Positions 61,078 to 64,000 of a stretch of 64,000 bases of DNA are shown in pieces. Position 1 is the stretch's first letter; every line of letters begins with the position of its first letter. The translations under genes and the position numbers were made by a program. Under the pieces are notes generated by a model that was not told the origin of the DNA, made no database searches, and saw only the letters and a list, made by a program, of their open reading frames with translations. This DNA comes from Variovorax sp. PMC12 (GTDB lineage: Bacteria > Pseudomonadota > Gammaproteobacteria > Burkholderiales > Burkholderiaceae_C): contig NZ_CP027773.1 in assembly GCF_003019815.1 (NCBI RefSeq), positions 5,015,501-5,079,500 of the forward strand. The letters run 5' to 3'.

Positions 61078-62214
61078 TTACTGCTCGACCTTGAACGCGC
61101 CGTTCACCACCTTGAGCATCACGCCGGTCTCGGTCGTGTAGCCCCAGTGGTCCTGCGCCGTCCAGTTGAGCACGCCGTGCGCGAGCACCGTGCGGCCCAT
61201 GCCTTCGAGCGCGTCGCGCAGCGCGGCGCGGAACTCCGGCGTGCCGGGCTTGGCCTTCTTGAGCGCGACCGGAACGGCCTTCTCGAGCACCGTGAGCGCG
61301 TCGGCCGCGTGGCCGGCGAACTGGTTGCGCGAGCCGGGGCCGTAGGCCTTCTCGTAGCCCTGCACGAAGGCCACGGCTGCCGCCTTCGACGGATGGCTGT
61401 CGGGCAGCTGCTCGGCCACCGTGGCGGGGCCCGACACCACGAAGGTGCCTTCGGCGTCCTTGCCGGCGGTGCGCATCAGGTCTTGCGTGGCGGCGGCGTG
61501 CGTCTGGTAGACCTTGCCCTTGTAGCCGCGCTCCATCACCGCCTTCTGCGGCATGCCGGCGCCGCTGCCCGAGGCCACGATCAGGATCGCGTCCGGGTTG
61601 GCCGAGGTGAGCTTCAGCACCTGGCCGGTCACGCTGGTGTCGGCGCGCGCGAAGCGCTCGGTGGCGACGATCTTGATGCCGTTCTTGGCGGCTTCGGCGG
61701 TCAGCGCCTTGAGCCACAGTTCGCCGTAGGCGTCGGTGTAGCCGAGGAAGCCGACCGTCTTCACGTTCTGCTTCTTCATGTGCGCGACCACCGCATAGGC
61801 CATCACGTCGTTCGACTGCGGCAGGCGGAAGAACCACTTGTCCTTGCCCGGCGGCAGGCCGGCCGGCGCGGTCGACAGCTGCGGCGTGCCCGACTCGGCG
61901 GTCACGTCGGCCATGGGAATGGCAACCGGCGTGGCGCTGGAGCCGATGATGATGTCGGCCTTGTCCTCGGTGACCAGGCGCTGCGCGTCCTTCACGCCCG
62001 TGGTCGGGTCGGTCGCGTCGTCGAGCACCACCACCTTGAGCGTTTCGCCCGCGATGGTCTTCGGCCAGATCGCGATGCCGTTCTTCACCGGGATGCCCAG
62101 GCCCGAAGCCGGGCCGGTCAGCGGCTGCACCACGCCGATGGTGATGTCGGCATGGGCGAAGCCCGCTGCCATGAGCGCCAGCACGGCGGCGAGAGTGGTC
62201 TTCCTGAAGGTCAT
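61078..62214 (-). CDS. Liv-type ABC transporter substrate-binding protein
   Basis: 378 residues from ATG 62214 (MTFRKTTLAA). Signal ends near 'AAGFAHADITIGV' (about 22). Type 1 periplasmic fold with 'VVQPLTGPASGLGIPVKNGI', 'IIGSSATPVAIPMADVTAES' and 'KTVGFLGYTDAYGELWLKAL'. Next to feruloyl-CoA synthetase and esterase genes, so an aromatic acid is the likely ligand (inference). Confidence 0.87.
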   Translation of the reverse strand: MTFRKTTLAAVLALMAAGFAHADITIGVVQPLTGPASGLGIPVKNGIAIWPKTIAGETLKVVVLDDATDPTTGVKDAQRLVTEDKADIIIGSSATPVAIPMADVTAESGTPQLSTAPAGLPPGKDKWFFRLPQSNDVMAYAVVAHMKKQNVKTVGFLGYTDAYGELWLKALTAEAAKNGIKIVATERFARADTSVTGQVLKLTSANPDAILIVASGSGAGMPQKAVMERGYKGKVYQTHAAATQDLMRTAGKDAEGTFVVSGPATVAEQLPDSHPSKAAAVAFVQGYEKAYGPGSRNQFAGHAADALTVLEKAVPVALKKAKPGTPEFRAALRDALEGMGRTVLAHGVLNWTAQDHWGYTTETGVMLKVVNGAFKVEQ

Positions 62215-62270
62215 CGATGTCTCCTGAATACGTTGTGGGGCGGGAACTCGGGTACGCGAAAGGGTGCGGC

Positions 62271-63035
62271 TCAGCGCGGCGCCATGCGCAGCGCGCCGTC
62301 GAGGCGGATCACCTCGCCGTTGAGGTGGCCGTTGGTGACGACGTGGCAGGCCAGCTCGGCGAATTCCGATGGCTTGCCCAGGCGCGGCGGAAACGGGATG
62401 GACGCGGCCAGCGATTGCTGCACCGGCTCGGGCAGCTCCAGCAGCAGCGGCGTGGCAAAGAGGCCCGGCGCCACGGTGCATACGCGGATGGCGTGCTGCG
62501 CCAGGTCGCGCGCCATCGGCAGCGTCATGCCGACGAGCCCGCCCTTGGAGGCGCTGTAGGCCTGCTGGCCGACCTGGCCGTCGAAGGCCGCCACCGATGC
62601 GGTGAAGAGCATCACGCCCTTCTCGCCGTTGTCGAGCGCCGGCAGCTTCGCGCAGCGCGCCGCGAACAGGCGCGCCATGTTGTAGCCGCCGATCAGGTTG
62701 ATGTTGACCACGCGCACGAAGTCTTCGAGCGGCGCGGGGTTGCCGTCCTTGCCGACGATGCGCTTGGCGCTGCCGATGCCGGCCACGTTCATCAGGATGC
62801 GCGCGGTGCCGTGCGCGGCCTCGGCCTTGTCCAGCGCGGCGTTCACGCTGTCGGTGTCGGTGATGTCGCAGACGCAGGCGACGCCGCCGATCTCGGCGGC
62901 CACTTTCTCGGCCAGTGCGGCATTGCGGTCGAGCACGGCGACCTTGGCGCCCAGGCGCGCGAGTTCGCGTGCGGTGGCTTCGCCAAGGCCCGATGCGCCG
63001 CCGGTAACGAGGGCGGCTTGTCCTTCGATCTTCAT
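62271..63035 (-). CDS. SDR-family 3-hydroxyacyl-CoA dehydrogenase-like protein
   Basis: 254 residues. NAD-binding 'VTGGASGLGEATARELARLG', 'NVAGIG' and the active site Ser-x-Tyr-x3-Lys ('ASVAAFDGQVGQQAYSASKGG'; the Tyr and Lys are in YSASK). It resembles the HSD10-like 3-hydroxyacyl-CoA dehydrogenases. In this operon it may oxidise the hydroxyacyl-CoA made from feruloyl-CoA (inference). Confidence 0.85.
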   Translation of the reverse strand: MKIEGQAALVTGGASGLGEATARELARLGAKVAVLDRNAALAEKVAAEIGGVACVCDITDTDSVNAALDKAEAAHGTARILMNVAGIGSAKRIVGKDGNPAPLEDFVRVVNINLIGGYNMARLFAARCAKLPALDNGEKGVMLFTASVAAFDGQVGQQAYSASKGGLVGMTLPMARDLAQHAIRVCTVAPGLFATPLLLELPEPVQQSLAASIPFPPRLGKPSEFAELACHVVTNGHLNGEVIRLDGALRMAPR

Positions 63036-63056
63036 TCTTGTCTCTCCTGGATGGGG

Positions 63057-64000
63057 TTAGCGGGGCTTGAGGGTGAAGGGCAGGGTGCCGTCGTGCATCG
63101 CGTCGGCCAGCGCGGCGCGGTGCTTGAGCACCGAGCGCTGGTTGATGGAGCCCTTGTCGGTCACTTCGCCCTTGTCGATGGACGGCGGCTCGGCCATCAG
63201 GTGCAGCCGCGCGATGCGGTTGGCGCTGCCGGTGGCGCTCGCGGCCAGCGTGTCGACCACCTGCTGGAAGTGCGCCTGCACCGGCGCGCTTTCGAGCACC
63301 TGCTGCATCGTGGCGTCGGCGGGCAGGCCCGCGAGCTGCCGCACCTTCTGCGTCGGGAAGATCAGCGCGCCCACTTCCTTCAGGTTGATGCCGGTCAGCA
63401 CCGCGTCCTGCACATAGGGCGCGCCGGCCGCGATGATCTTCGCGCGCATGGGGCCCACGCTCACGAAGGTGCCGGTGGCGAGCTTGAAGTCTTCCGCGAT
63501 GCGGCCGTCGAAGCGCAGGCCGCGGTGGATGTTGCCGTCGTCGATCCACTTGACCGCATCGCCGGTGGAGAAGAAGCCTTCCTCGTCGAAAGCCTCGGCC
63601 GTGGCCTCGGGCGCGCGCCAGTAGCCGGGCGTGATGTTGGGGCCGCGGTAGCGCACCTCGGTCTTGCCGTCGACCTCGATCAGCTTGAGCTCGATGCCCG
63701 GCGCGGGCAGGCCGACGTCGCCCGACTTCACGTCGGGCCCGGTCACGTAGAGGGCGAAGGGCCCCGATTCGGTCATGCCCAGGCCGGTGCCCATGACGAT
63801 GCGCTCGCCCACTTCAGACTCCTGCGTCTTGTGCAGGCTGTCCCACACGGGCTGCGACAGCGCGGCGCCCGAGTAGAAGAACATCTTCACGCGCGACAGC
63901 AGGTTGCGGCGCAGCACCGCATCGGTTTCCATGGCGTGCGCGATGGCCTCGAAGCCGGTGGGCACGTTGAAGTAGATGGTGGGCGCGATCTCGCGCAGGT
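63057..64000 (-). CDS. fcs: Feruloyl-CoA synthetase (5' end cut by window edge)
   Basis: The visible C-terminal part, about 314 codons, stays open to base 64000. 'MGTGLGMTESGPFALYVTGP' and 'STGDAVKWIDDGNIHRGLRF' with 'DGRIAEDFKLATGTFVSVGP' match the feruloyl-CoA synthase type of acyl-adenylate enzyme. It activates ferulate and similar acids with CoA and ATP. The apparent ATG-like start at 63965 is GTG inside the gene. 21 bases separate its stop from the SDR start. Confidence 0.82.
   Translation of the reverse strand, partial: LREIAPTIYFNVPTGFEAIAHAMETDAVLRRNLLSRVKMFFYSGAALSQPVWDSLHKTQESEVGERIVMGTGLGMTESGPFALYVTGPDVKSGDVGLPAPGIELKLIEVDGKTEVRYRGPNITPGYWRAPEATAEAFDEEGFFSTGDAVKWIDDGNIHRGLRFDGRIAEDFKLATGTFVSVGPMRAKIIAAGAPYVQDAVLTGINLKEVGALIFPTQKVRQLAGLPADATMQQVLESAPVQAHFQQVVDTLAASATGSANRIARLHLMAEPPSIDKGEVTDKGSINQRSVLKHRAALADAMHDGTLPFTLKPR

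Overview
The window is GC-rich bacterial DNA. Its gene content points to a betaproteobacterium of the Burkholderiales, most like Comamonadaceae/Variovorax: a Bug-family binding protein, several Liv-type ABC transporters beside aromatic catabolic genes, LysR/IclR/MarR regulators and a tad locus. The genus is inferred from gene style only; there is no rRNA gene or other marker.

Layout. 1-8057 (minus) is the 5' part of a tad/Flp pilus operon: two Flp pilins, prepilin peptidase, CpaB, secretin, CpaE, TadA ATPase, TadB and a TadC cut by the window edge. 8473-11075 (minus) holds an L,D-transpeptidase and a TPR protein sharing a C-terminal NTF2-like domain. 11206-20214 (plus) is a LysR regulator, a two-subunit hydroquinone dioxygenase, a hydroxymuconic semialdehyde dehydrogenase and a complete Liv-type ABC transporter. 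20881-25408 has a Bug protein, an IclR (PcaR-like) regulator and pcaIJF. 25448-32370 is accessory: hypothetical and small secreted proteins, DinB, TetR, an ornithine cyclodeaminase/lipoprotein hydrolase/exonuclease operon, an SMI1/KNR4 protein and a small phosphatase.

32381-41813 is an RNA-repair locus. The sigma-54 activator RtcR (minus) faces a seven-gene plus-strand operon: slipin, unknown protein, RtcB ligase, zinc-ribbon protein, RNase Z, RlaP-type nucleotidyltransferase and RtcA cyclase. Between them lie a good sigma-54 promoter and an untranslated leader of about 530 nt, rich in hairpins. The leader contains the D arm, anticodon arm, variable loop and T arm of a tRNA with no proper acceptor stem. 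This is the most unusual thing I see in the window.

41891-49318 contains maleylacetate reductase, a redox-domain nucleotide cyclase divergent from a Crp/Fnr regulator, DoxX, and a LysR regulator divergent from a hydroxyquinol-type dioxygenase, then a TauE permease. 49337-53014 is a TetR-controlled group (two VOC proteins, an MFS pump, DUF1428). 53029-64000 (minus) looks like a ferulate/hydroxycinnamate operon: feruloyl-CoA synthetase (cut by the edge), SDR, binding protein, LivH, fused LivM-LivG, LivF, tannase-type esterase, acyl-CoA dehydrogenase and MarR.

Taken together, the aromatic genes can close one route: hydroquinone or hydroxyquinol, to maleylacetate, to 3-oxoadipate, to succinyl-CoA plus acetyl-CoA, with its steps spread over four separate loci in the window.
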